From contig NZ_AP031572.1 in assembly GCF_040436315.1 (NCBI RefSeq), positions 1,240,001-1,304,000 on the forward strand: 64,000 nucleotides of DNA. Direction: 5' to 3'. The position numbers and the translations under genes are program-made. A model generated the notes under the pieces. The model did no database searches. It saw only the letters and a list, made by a program, of their open reading frames with translations, and had not been told where the DNA came from. Below, one piece after another: positions 28,714 through 37,036 of the stretch. Positions within the stretch are counted from its first letter, which is position 1. Each line of letters opens with the position of its first letter. The DNA comes from Synechocystis sp. LKSZ1. GTDB lineage: Bacteria; Cyanobacteriota; Cyanobacteriia; Cyanobacteriales; Microcystaceae.

Positions 28714-30375
28714 TCAAGGATTTTCCTGCTTGAATTTTTTAATGGCATCAATTAACTTTTGCACAGAAGCCTGACTAATAAAATCCAACTTAAACTGTTC
28801 ACCCTGGCTCAAATATTCCGCATAAGCAGATTGTAAATAGGGACGAAATTTTTCATTTTGATTAATATAAACTTCAAAAAAAGAAATCTCAATAGCCGCC
28901 GTGTAATCAGTGATTAAATTCTGACTGGGTAAAGTTAATTGGGTCACAGTTTCAATGCTTTTACTCAGACCTGCATCCAATTCCGAAAAGTTAACGTGGG
29001 CTTGCCCTTCGACCATGGCCCAATATTTTTTGGGGCTTCCCAACCAGGTAAAAGAGGCGGCTTGTTCTAAGGCAGGCGGAGCGGCAGGATCATAGCTTCC
29101 TGAACCCAACATGATAGGAATGGTAATTTTACTTAGTCCCTTGGGGCCAAAAATGCCGCGATTGACAGGATTGGCCGCAAACACCGCTTTAACTCGATTA
29201 TCTCGAAAGTTATAGGTTTGTCGGGGTAAATCTAAGGCACGACATTCTAGTAAAAGAGCAATGTTAACACCACCATAAAGTTGATCGCATTCCTGTTTAA
29301 GATAGTCAAAATCAATTTCTGCACCGGCGATCGCTAGGGCCGTATACCCCCCGAAGGAATGGCCGCCCATGCCCACATTTTGCAAATCTAACCTATTTTG
29401 AAACTCAGCAGCATTACGCCGTTCTAGCTCATCAATGACAAAGCTAATATCTTTAGGACGGTTAATAAAATCATTGAGATCAAAAGCGTCCCGATGGTAG
29501 CCTTCCAGCACTTCCTTGGCCCAAATACTATCACTACCAGGATGTTGGGGAGCCGCCACCAAAAAACCGTAGGACGCTAAACGCTCTAAAGCTTGGCCAT
29601 AATCTTCAGGACGGGAGGCTAACCCATGGGAAAAAACCACCACCGGCCTTTTTCCGTCAGTGGATTGGGGAATATAAACATCCACATAAAAGGAGCGATC
29701 GCGGCTTTTATCAGTTAAATTCCAAACTTGTTTAGTAACTTTATAGGGGCCAACCTGACGCAGATCCGTTAACTGGGAATAGTCCACAGGGCGATCGGTG
29801 GCAGCTTCCTGGGCAGTCAACTGACGAAGTTCACTAATCAGAGTTTCCGTTGCTAGGATAAATTTATTAGCCTCCTGAGCAAAACCCAACAATAGTTCTC
29901 CCTGGAACTGCATGTTAGTCGGCAATTTTTTTAGGACATTGATCAAGGTAAAACCTTGAGGATCAAAAGCCGCTTGAACCAAAGCAGCTCTAAGAGCAGA
30001 CTTCCCATTACTGCCTCCCTGAATTGTAATACCTCTACCTAGACGAGTGAGAATATCTTCACCAATACTAGTATTGAAAAAACGAGATACAACTACTGGC
30101 GATAAATCAATCTTTTTAGTCAGGGCCTCTCGAAAGGCAGCTTTTTGTTCGGGTGTTGTAAACTGAAGATAAAATTCGAGATTTTTATTGATCTTTCCTT
30201 CTTTGGCAAACAATTCCAATGAACTAATCTCAACGGAAAAGTTCAGGGGATTATAGATAAAAAATAGCTTTTCAGCAGCCTGCACTGGCATTACTGTTAA
30301 ACAAGTAGCTCCGATTGCTAACAAAAAGGAGCTTATTTTCCCTATTGGATACCGTAAATCATGAGCTTTAAGCAT
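28714..30375 (-). CDS. Exported alpha/beta hydrolase with DUF1400 domain
   Basis: 553 residues. The signal peptide appears to end near PVQAAEK (residue ~34). Residues ~35-165 are the cyanobacterial DUF1400 domain (FFIYNPLNFSVEISSLELFA). The alpha/beta hydrolase domain follows with oxyanion-region VVFSHGLASRPEDY, nucleophile motif GGHSFGGYTAL (Ser in GHSFGG) and a late His in GQAHVNFSE. Homologues annotated as dienelactone hydrolase or PAF-acetylhydrolase-like suggest an esterase or lipase in the periplasm. It lies downstream of the outer-membrane protein gene. Two HIP1 sites lie inside it (29327, 29695). Confidence 0.85.
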   Translation of the reverse strand: MLKAHDLRYPIGKISSFLLAIGATCLTVMPVQAAEKLFFIYNPLNFSVEISSLELFAKEGKINKNLEFYLQFTTPEQKAAFREALTKKIDLSPVVVSRFFNTSIGEDILTRLGRGITIQGGSNGKSALRAALVQAAFDPQGFTLINVLKKLPTNMQFQGELLLGFAQEANKFILATETLISELRQLTAQEAATDRPVDYSQLTDLRQVGPYKVTKQVWNLTDKSRDRSFYVDVYIPQSTDGKRPVVVFSHGLASRPEDYGQALERLASYGFLVAAPQHPGSDSIWAKEVLEGYHRDAFDLNDFINRPKDISFVIDELERRNAAEFQNRLDLQNVGMGGHSFGGYTALAIAGAEIDFDYLKQECDQLYGGVNIALLLECRALDLPRQTYNFRDNRVKAVFAANPVNRGIFGPKGLSKITIPIMLGSGSYDPAAPPALEQAASFTWLGSPKKYWAMVEGQAHVNFSELDAGLSKSIETVTQLTLPSQNLITDYTAAIEISFFEVYINQNEKFRPYLQSAYAEYLSQGEQFKLDFISQASVQKLIDAIKKFKQENP

Positions 30376-30455
30376 TTGGAGTGGCTAATGGATGACTAAA
30401 TTTATTTAAGTTGTACGATGGTCGAGATAAATGTACAGAGGGAAATACACCAAAA

Positions 30456-32264
30456 CTAAAAATGAAAGCTAGCAGAAAGAAAGGGGCCATTAAAACTTTC
30501 GGAAAAGCCAAAGGCATTACTACCACTGCCGTTCTGATAATTGATTTCATAGAAACGATATCCTAGTTGCAGGGAGATATTTTCCCGCACCCAATAATCC
30601 ATACCAAAGAGTAGATTCCAACTATAGTCAGTGTCTCCTGCAAGGCCAAAGCCTGAGTAATCTCCCCGTAACCAGAGGGAAATGGGATCGGAAAGTTGAA
30701 TCCCCACCTTTGCGCCGAGCAAAGGCTCAAACCATAGCTTACTCGCTTGATAGGTATTTTGGGCCGTCCCTTCAAGATTGACCAGCGTGCTCGAAATTTG
30801 ATAATTGATGGTGTTTTCTAGACTTAAATTGAGACTATTGAGCCGAGTGCCAACAATAGGTTGAAACCAGATTCTCGGGAAGCTTTGGCCCGATGGCTCC
30901 TTTGGCAAGCTGATCGGCGGTGTGTCACCAAAATTATAGGTAAGCGCAAAATCATAAATACCCTGATTAAACGTGAGGCTACTACTAATATCATTGGCAA
31001 CCTGTTGCGGGTCTCGATTCTCGACAAAATCTTGAATCGTTTCTAGTTTTTCAAGTTTCTGATTCACCTGAGCTTGGGTTTCCTCCAAGGCCCCTTGCAG
31101 TTGTTTTAAGGGTTCACTATCTTGGATTTGGCGTAGTTCATCTATTTTTTGTCGAGTTTCTGTCAGGGTTGCTTGGAGCGCTTGGAGATTTTGTCGTACT
31201 TGATCTAGGCTCGGTGGCTGACCAATTCGCTCAATTTTATCCTGGATATCTTGAAGCTTATCCTGGTTTTTAGCAATGGCACTATTAATCGCAATGGCCG
31301 CTTTTACTTTTTGATCTGCATCGAGTTCAAACCCCGCTTCCCGAAAATTTTTAAGGTCTTCTACTTTTGCTGTCAACGTTTCTAAGCGCTGTTCTTTTTG
31401 GGCAAAATCGTCCTTGGCTTGATCAATGCGGCCCGCTAAATTCCCGAGAGCGTCCCTATCCTGCCCAAGCGTTTCCTTCAGCGTTTTAAGATTATTTGTC
31501 AGCGTCGCTAACTTGGTCTGGATCTCGGTTGCTTTAAGCTCCTTGGTCTCTCTGAACGTTTGAACCTGCTGATCGAATTGATCGGCAAATGCTCCTAGGT
31601 TCGTGTTAATTCCCCGGCTTAAAAGATAGTCCACCGTATTAAAGACACTCGGCGTGCGCGTATTGACCCGTTGAATGCTATTGACAGCCCCTAAGTTGGC
31701 ATAATAGCCATCAATAATGAAACCCCAATTTCCTTTCCAAGCTTCCACTCGACCACTAGCCGTAAATTTTAGAGATTGCAACAGAGAGCCCAGACCCAGG
31801 CTATAGTTCACCGTTCGACCTCTAACCGTCGCACTGCCGTAGGTACTTACAGGCACCGTAACATAGGGCTGAAAGGTAAACCGCCAGCGATTATCATCTT
31901 GAATTGGTGAGGACTGACTCAACTCAGGAGACGCGGGGGCCGGTGCCGGCGGGGGTAAAAATTTCTGAGAAATTAGGGTATTTGGTGTTGTAGATAGAAT
32001 TTCTAAATCCGAGGCGCAGGAACTCGTCGGAGCGGGCAAGGGTTGATCTTCTTCCAAACTGGATTCGGTCGGTGCAATCGCATTTAATTTCGGGATAGCC
32101 CTATTGCAGGAACTAACTAATTTTTCTGCTGTGGTTATTGAAGATAGTTGAACAGGGTTAGCCAGTACTTTTTGTGCCAATATTCCAGATGCGCCAATTA
32201 AAAATCCTTGGATGATTAATGTTAATGTGATGGATTTTTTTTTATTTTTAGACACGGTGATCAT
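30456..32264 (-). CDS. Outer-membrane beta-barrel protein with internal coiled coil
   Basis: An ORF of 618 codons from 32312; the likelier start is ATG 32264 (MITVSKNKKK) or GTG 32255 with AGGA 9 bp upstream. A signal peptide (TLIIQGFLIGASGILAQ...VLANP) precedes a Pro/Ser-rich linker. In numbering from 32312, residues ~143-205 are amphipathic strands (WRFTFQPYVTVPV), ~236-432 a continuous heptad-rich helical region (LATLTNNLKTLKETLGQDRD), and ~443-618 more strands ending in SASFHF, the terminal aromatic of outer-membrane barrels. The barrel thus seems split by a ~200-residue coiled coil. No family recognised. Confidence 0.75.
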   Translation of the reverse strand: MITVSKNKKKSITLTLIIQGFLIGASGILAQKVLANPVQLSSITTAEKLVSSCNRAIPKLNAIAPTESSLEEDQPLPAPTSSCASDLEILSTTPNTLISQKFLPPPAPAPASPELSQSSPIQDDNRWRFTFQPYVTVPVSTYGSATVRGRTVNYSLGLGSLLQSLKFTASGRVEAWKGNWGFIIDGYYANLGAVNSIQRVNTRTPSVFNTVDYLLSRGINTNLGAFADQFDQQVQTFRETKELKATEIQTKLATLTNNLKTLKETLGQDRDALGNLAGRIDQAKDDFAQKEQRLETLTAKVEDLKNFREAGFELDADQKVKAAIAINSAIAKNQDKLQDIQDKIERIGQPPSLDQVRQNLQALQATLTETRQKIDELRQIQDSEPLKQLQGALEETQAQVNQKLEKLETIQDFVENRDPQQVANDISSSLTFNQGIYDFALTYNFGDTPPISLPKEPSGQSFPRIWFQPIVGTRLNSLNLSLENTINYQISSTLVNLEGTAQNTYQASKLWFEPLLGAKVGIQLSDPISLWLRGDYSGFGLAGDTDYSWNLLFGMDYWVRENISLQLGYRFYEINYQNGSGSNAFGFSESFNGPFLSASFHF

Positions 32265-32447
32265 TCCTATGAGTTTTTTTAAATGCAATCCATTTAACCA
32301 GGGGCTACGCATCTAATTTGTAAAAAGCAGATTAGACAAGGGTTTGAGAAGTTACTTGAGTTTTTCAGTAAATCCCAGAACCATTGCCAGATATGGGTTT
32401 GATAATTTAAATGCGTTTACCCTGTCCATTTAACCTGCGTTCGAGGA

Positions 32448-33950
32448 TTAGTGACTGGTAATGCCGTCCATAATTTTTTCCATTACCTGGTCAACCGTAA
32501 AGCTGGCAGCTTTTTGGCGCGGAGGAAACTCCTCAAAAGTTGAAATAAATTGAGCAACCAACGGTTGAGCCGCTAATACCAAAGGAATGTGATCAAACAT
32601 CCAATCCCAATAGGTATTCGAGGTAATATCGGCACGTTCATAGGGATCGGTGCGGAGATTGAACAGTTTTGGCACGCGCAATACGACAAAAGGTTCAGCC
32701 CAAATTTGACAAGTACCTTGTACTCGTTGTTCCATGAAAACGGTTTTCCAATGATCATAACGTAGGGCCATTAAGTTGCCATCATCACTAAAGTAGAAAT
32801 ATTCTAAGCGTGGGCTTTTTTCAACTTCTCCTTTCAGGTAAGGAACAAGGTTATAGCCATCAAGATGTACCTTGAAAGTTTTATTCCCTGCCTGATGACC
32901 CTTGAGTAGTTTTTCCTTAATCTCTGGATCACCCGCGATCGCCAGCAAAGTCGGCAACCAATCCAGATGACTGACAATTTCATTGGAGATCGTACCCGGT
33001 TCAATCACACCAGGCCAGCGAATCAGTTCAGGAACCCGAAAGGCTCCTTCCCAGTTCGTATTTTTTTCACTGCGAAAAGGAGTCATCCCTGCATCGGGCC
33101 AGGAATTCATGTGGGGGCCGTTATCGGTGCTATACATAACAAACGTATTATCCGTAATACCGAGAGCATCGAGATAATCGAGCAATTCACCCACACATTT
33201 ATCGTGGTCAATCATCACATCGTGGTATTCCGACTGCCAACGTCCCGACTGCCCTAAACTCTCAGGTTTCGCATGGGTGCGGAAGTGCATATGGGTCGTA
33301 TTAAACCAGACAAAGAAGGGAATATCGGCCTTGACTTGGCGATCGATAAAATCCTTAGCTTTCGCTAGAACTTCATCATCAATAGTTTGCATCCGCTTTT
33401 TAGTCAATGCGCCCGTATCAACAATGCTTTGGGTCCCGTCGGGGTTCGCTTTACAGTCCAGTACACCGCGTGGGCCAAAATTTTTCTTGTAATTGGGAAA
33501 ATCAGCAGCAGGAGGATAGTCTCGTAGTTCGGGTTCTTCTTCGGCGTTGAGGTGATAGAGATTGCCGAAAAATTCATCAAAGCCGTGATTAGTCGGCAAC
33601 ATTTCATCTTTATCGCCCAGATGATTTTTACCAAATTGACCTGTGGCGTAACCCATCGGTTTCAGTAATTCGGCGATCGTGGGGTCTTCGGAACGCATTC
33701 CTAAATTGGCTCCAGGCATTCCGACTTTACTTAAGCCTGTGCGAAAAACGCATTGACCTGTAATAAAAGCCGATCGCCCTGCGGTACAACTTTGTTCGGC
33801 GTAGGAATCAGTGAATAGCATTCCTTCTTTAGCAATACGATCAATATTCGGGGTTTTGTAACCCATTAAGCCATGGGTGTAACAACTGAGATTGGATTGA
33901 CCAATATCGTCACCCCAGATAATCAAAATATTGGGTTGTTTTGTTGACAT
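32448..33950 (-). CDS. Sulfatase, apparently cytosolic, motif CTAGR
   Basis: 500 residues from ATG 33950 (MSTKQPNILIIWGDD); a six-codon upstream extension is possible. Alkaline-phosphatase superfamily sulfatase: metal-binding GDDIGQSN, modification motif QSCTAGRSAFITG (cysteine codon at 33786-33788), His pair FGKNHLGD, and FVMYSTDNGPHMNSW. The cysteine would be converted to formylglycine; the third motif position is Ala rather than the usual Pro. Unlike the larger sulfatase upstream, there is no signal peptide. The substrate is not deducible. Confidence 0.88.
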   Translation of the reverse strand: MSTKQPNILIIWGDDIGQSNLSCYTHGLMGYKTPNIDRIAKEGMLFTDSYAEQSCTAGRSAFITGQCVFRTGLSKVGMPGANLGMRSEDPTIAELLKPMGYATGQFGKNHLGDKDEMLPTNHGFDEFFGNLYHLNAEEEPELRDYPPAADFPNYKKNFGPRGVLDCKANPDGTQSIVDTGALTKKRMQTIDDEVLAKAKDFIDRQVKADIPFFVWFNTTHMHFRTHAKPESLGQSGRWQSEYHDVMIDHDKCVGELLDYLDALGITDNTFVMYSTDNGPHMNSWPDAGMTPFRSEKNTNWEGAFRVPELIRWPGVIEPGTISNEIVSHLDWLPTLLAIAGDPEIKEKLLKGHQAGNKTFKVHLDGYNLVPYLKGEVEKSPRLEYFYFSDDGNLMALRYDHWKTVFMEQRVQGTCQIWAEPFVVLRVPKLFNLRTDPYERADITSNTYWDWMFDHIPLVLAAQPLVAQFISTFEEFPPRQKAASFTVDQVMEKIMDGITSH

Positions 33951-34008
33951 TTTTGATTCCCCATTCAATATTAAATCGGAACTATTCGATTATAAATTAA
34001 TAAGCGGT

Positions 34009-34446
34009 TTAGAAATCTAAAGATTTAATAATGACTCCAATAAAACTAATGAAGCCAATCACTAATAAGGCTACCCCAACAATTTCCGCGCTGTGAGACT
34101 CTTCGTAGGTATAGCGATCACGTTGAATTTGCTTCAATAATTGACGGTGTTCTTTCAATCCTAAAGCCATTCCTAACATTCCTGTGCCAATAAAAGCCAA
34201 ACCGACAATTACCGAAAATCTGACAGGATCAACGTGATGAACCACTTCAGTACGCTCAATGGTTCTCACAATTGTAGGAATGCCAAAACCAAAACCAATC
34301 AGAGATAAAGAAGTACGAATCCAAGCCATTAAGGTACGGTCAGCGGCGGCTCGACTTCTATATTTAGCCAGTTCAGTGCGATCGCTGGCTAATTCATTAG
34401 TAGAAAGTGGCTTAGAGGGTTCAGGATCCTTAGGAAATTGATTCAT
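34009..34446 (-). CDS. DUF202 membrane protein
   Basis: 145 residues. The DUF202 hallmark TELAKYRSRAAADRTLMAWIRTSLSLIGFGFGI is present in parts, with three membrane segments (near residues 48-68, 80-100 and 118-138) and the charged loop ALGLKEHRQLLKQI. In yeast Vtc1 and bacterial YidH-type proteins this fold forms small membrane subunits; bacterial function is not established. It starts 2 bp after the DUF1622 gene ends, so the two are tightly coupled. HIP1 at 34378. Confidence 0.85.
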   Translation of the reverse strand: MNQFPKDPEPSKPLSTNELASDRTELAKYRSRAAADRTLMAWIRTSLSLIGFGFGIPTIVRTIERTEVVHHVDPVRFSVIVGLAFIGTGMLGMALGLKEHRQLLKQIQRDRYTYEESHSAEIVGVALLVIGFISFIGVIIKSLDF

Positions 34447-34448
34447 AA

Positions 34449-34859
34449 TTATTGCAACAAAAATAAGGGTTTAATGCTTATAAATAATCTATGATTATTC
34501 GTTTTTTGTTGAGACTGGGATTCTAATTCTTTGGTTAAAAAATGATTTAAAAAAGTTCGGATTAGGGCGACGATTCCAAGTTTGCCTAAAGAATCAAAGG
34601 AAGAACTTAAAGTTGTAGTAAGAATATCGGCCCCTAACTGAAATTCTAAAGCCATTACCAACCACATCCCAAATTCTAGTCGGATTTGCGAAAATTTGTT
34701 TGGGCCATGATGACGATTAAGGGTGATCGCGAGTTGTCCTATTTTTACGATCCCTAAGATAATACAAAATACAGCAATAGCTTCTAGTAAGAACTTAAAC
34801 AAGGTAATAACCAGAGCTAATCCACCTTCTAAATGTTCCAATAACTCCACTAAGTTCAC
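34449..34859 (-). CDS. DUF1622 membrane protein
   Basis: 136 residues with three hydrophobic helices. The conserved core is IRLEFGMWLVMALEFQLGADIL, then LGKLGIVALIRTFLNHFL, characteristic of DUF1622. The family is uncharacterised. It lies 18 bp downstream of the BASS-type transporter gene and 2 bp upstream of the DUF202 gene, forming a three-gene membrane cassette. Confidence 0.85.
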   Translation of the reverse strand: MNLVELLEHLEGGLALVITLFKFLLEAIAVFCIILGIVKIGQLAITLNRHHGPNKFSQIRLEFGMWLVMALEFQLGADILTTTLSSSFDSLGKLGIVALIRTFLNHFLTKELESQSQQKTNNHRLFISIKPLFLLQ

Positions 34860-34877
34860 CTCATTTTCAACTAAATA

Positions 34878-35729
34878 TTAGGTTGCTATTTTCAGTTTGT
34901 GCTTATACCAAATTGAATATAAAATGCCAAAAACAGATCCTAAAATTAGGTAAGCAATCAAAGTAGGAACAACTTGCTTTTGTATGTCATTTAAAACTGC
35001 AATAAATAAGGCTAAACCGACATTACGAGCAATACAGGAAATGGCTAAAATAGACCGTTTATCTCCATCAGAGCCGCCTAAAAAATGTCCAATTGCTAGA
35101 GATATAATGACCATAATTGTGATCGCAACGAGAGGTAATCCCCAAATTTTAAACATCAAAGGAAGCCCAACAATAGAGGCTAGAATAATCACCACTAAAA
35201 ATAAACCATTGGAAACAATTGTTAACGGACGAGCGATTGCCTCTGCATACTTAGTCCCAAATTTTTGTAACAAAAGACCGAGAGAAACAGGCAAAAATTG
35301 TACTAGTGTGACTTGTCGTGCAACTTCTAAAATCTTTACTTTGTCTGGAATTCCTTGAAAGAAAACAGAAAAAATACTTAAGGTTACAGGGGTAATGATA
35401 ACGGAAAGTAAAGCCAAAGTTAATTGAAGACTGGCCGAATAGCGAAATCTGGCTCCTGCCATTTGCGATCGCTTTGTGGTTAGAGGCGCACCAGGAGAAG
35501 CGGCTAAAAAAGCTAATCCGATCATGACTTCGGAGGGTAAATGGAACAACTTGAGCAGGATAACAACGACAAGCGGAACTAGTACTGCCACTGCGAAAAG
35601 TGCGCGAAAGAGTAAAGCAGGTTTTTGCCAAAAAGAGAGCATTTTCTCTAGGGAGAAATTAACCCCTGTCGATAACATTAGAGAAAAGATGGTAGCTTTG
35701 ACAAGAAGCATTAAAAAAAGATGGTTCAT
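34878..35729 (-). CDS. BASS-type (bile acid:Na+ symporter-like) transporter
   Basis: 283 residues, 8-10 membrane helices. The overall pattern and the motifs LAASPGAPLTTKRS and ARNVGLALFIAVLN (unwound-helix crossover regions) fit the BASS/SbtA-like superfamily rather than ABC or MFS types. Members carry organic anions with Na+. Context with sulfatases suggests uptake of an organic anion or of a product of ester cleavage, but this is inference. It heads the BASS-DUF1622-DUF202 cassette. Confidence 0.72.
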   Translation of the reverse strand: MNHLFLMLLVKATIFSLMLSTGVNFSLEKMLSFWQKPALLFRALFAVAVLVPLVVVILLKLFHLPSEVMIGLAFLAASPGAPLTTKRSQMAGARFRYSASLQLTLALLSVIITPVTLSIFSVFFQGIPDKVKILEVARQVTLVQFLPVSLGLLLQKFGTKYAEAIARPLTIVSNGLFLVVIILASIVGLPLMFKIWGLPLVAITIMVIISLAIGHFLGGSDGDKRSILAISCIARNVGLALFIAVLNDIQKQVVPTLIAYLILGSVFGILYSIWYKHKLKIAT

Positions 35730-35773
35730 CGTTTTAAGTTACCATTTTAATTTCAACTACCGACTGATGAAAC

Positions 35774-36316
35774 TTAGAAAGTTTGATAAAAACTCAATCT
35801 TCCCACGCCCATATCAAAGCCAATGGGATTTGGCCCCGCAGGAAACGTTGTCACGGAAAATAAATAGGTTCCTGACACTGATGGATTTTGATTAGCTTCT
35901 AAGCGAATACTAAAGCCTGTTCCTGGTGGAATGGGAGGATCGAAAATGACAGCGATCGCCTGCGTTTTGGGATCTTGGCTGGCTTTTAAAGCGAAGGCTT
36001 GCCCCTGACTATTTTGAGTGCCTTGAAAAGCAGTGGTATTCGCTAAATTAAACTGGATCGTCTGAACATTAGGTTGGGGTTGAATGGTTACTTTTCCTAA
36101 CGATTGAACAGAATTTTTAGGCAGATCAAACGTGAAATAGTAATGGGCATTGGGCCAGTTTATTCGGCTGTCGGGAGTTTCTGTTGTTACTAGGTTAGGT
36201 GGCTGACCTGTAAAAAAGGTGCTGTTTTCAGGAAAAGGTAAAGTTTGAGCGAATCCACTAGGAATAGATAAACTCAAACTGCTGATCGCGCTAATCGCAA
36301 ATACTAAGAGACGCAT
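35774..36316 (-). CDS. Secreted DUF2808 protein
   Basis: About 180 residues from ATG 36316 (MRLLVFAISAISSLSLS); an alternative GTG at 36349 overlaps the upstream gene. The signal peptide ends near GFAQT. The mature part has WPNAHYYFTFDLPKNSVQ and IPPGTGFSIRLEANQNPS, then FPAGPNPIGFDMGVGRLSFY, the GxxP-Y-G-rich end typical of the cyanobacterial DUF2808 family. Function unknown; a surface or periplasmic role is likely. Two HIP1 sites lie nearby (35465 in the neighbouring gene, 35952 here). Confidence 0.82.
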   Translation of the reverse strand: MRLLVFAISAISSLSLSIPSGFAQTLPFPENSTFFTGQPPNLVTTETPDSRINWPNAHYYFTFDLPKNSVQSLGKVTIQPQPNVQTIQFNLANTTAFQGTQNSQGQAFALKASQDPKTQAIAVIFDPPIPPGTGFSIRLEANQNPSVSGTYLFSVTTFPAGPNPIGFDMGVGRLSFYQTF

Positions 36317-36332
36317 AGAAAATTTATCACGC

Positions 36333-36944
36333 TTATCGTGCAGGGCCACCGTAACCGCCCGTCAGTCCAACCCCGCGAGTTCCTGCTCCGACTCCATGAA
36401 AACCAGGGCCAACCCCACCACCAGCACCAATCCAATCAATAAACAAAGCCGTTGCACCACCTGATTTTGGCAGTTCACCTTCAATAATTTTATACTTATA
36501 AATTAGGTCTTTGCCTTCCATCACAGGATTACTGATTTCGATCACAGCCAACGTATTTTCTTGATTGCTGCCTTCATAGACAGAGAGGGTGGCATTGGGA
36601 GGATCATTTTTAAAGTTGTCTGCCCCCGCTTTATCTGTCCATTCATCGAAATAGGCAGGCATAGTGAGATTTCCTGCTACTCGTTTCGGGCGATCAGAAA
36701 AATATAGAGTTTGGGGGTTAACATTGACTAAACGCAGGGTTTTATCTTTCGGGTTAGCCTTAAAATTTTCTGACGTTTGTACGAACATTAATTGTACTTT
36801 TTGATCAGAAGTACTTTCTTGTTTTATGGGCTTGCTCTGAGCAGAGCTAATAACAGGAAATGCCCAGGGAGTTATTGTCAATAGAGCAGTAACTAGAAAA
36901 AGAACAGGATGAGTCGAGTGTTGAATGAGTTTCATAGACTTCAT
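36333..36944 (-). CDS. Secreted conserved hypothetical with glycine-rich tail
   Basis: 203 residues. Signal peptide (LFLVTALLTITPWAFPVISSAQS). The mature domain contains TLYFSDRPKRVAGNL and NDPPNATLSVYEGSNQE, then KYKIIEGELPKSGG, motifs I recall from small secreted proteins of diverse bacteria that lack an assigned function. The C-terminal ~35 residues are Gly-rich (GAGGGVGPGFHGVGAG). It lies between the large sulfatase and DUF2808 genes on the same strand. Confidence 0.65.
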   Translation of the reverse strand: MKSMKLIQHSTHPVLFLVTALLTITPWAFPVISSAQSKPIKQESTSDQKVQLMFVQTSENFKANPKDKTLRLVNVNPQTLYFSDRPKRVAGNLTMPAYFDEWTDKAGADNFKNDPPNATLSVYEGSNQENTLAVIEISNPVMEGKDLIYKYKIIEGELPKSGGATALFIDWIGAGGGVGPGFHGVGAGTRGVGLTGGYGGPAR

Positions 36945-37036
36945 GGTGAGATTGATCCTTAAAATTGATTGTGGTTAAAGGCCATCGCTCTCTCCCAATT
37001 CGAGAAAAAGCGATCGCCAATTCTGGTTTGTTTTAA

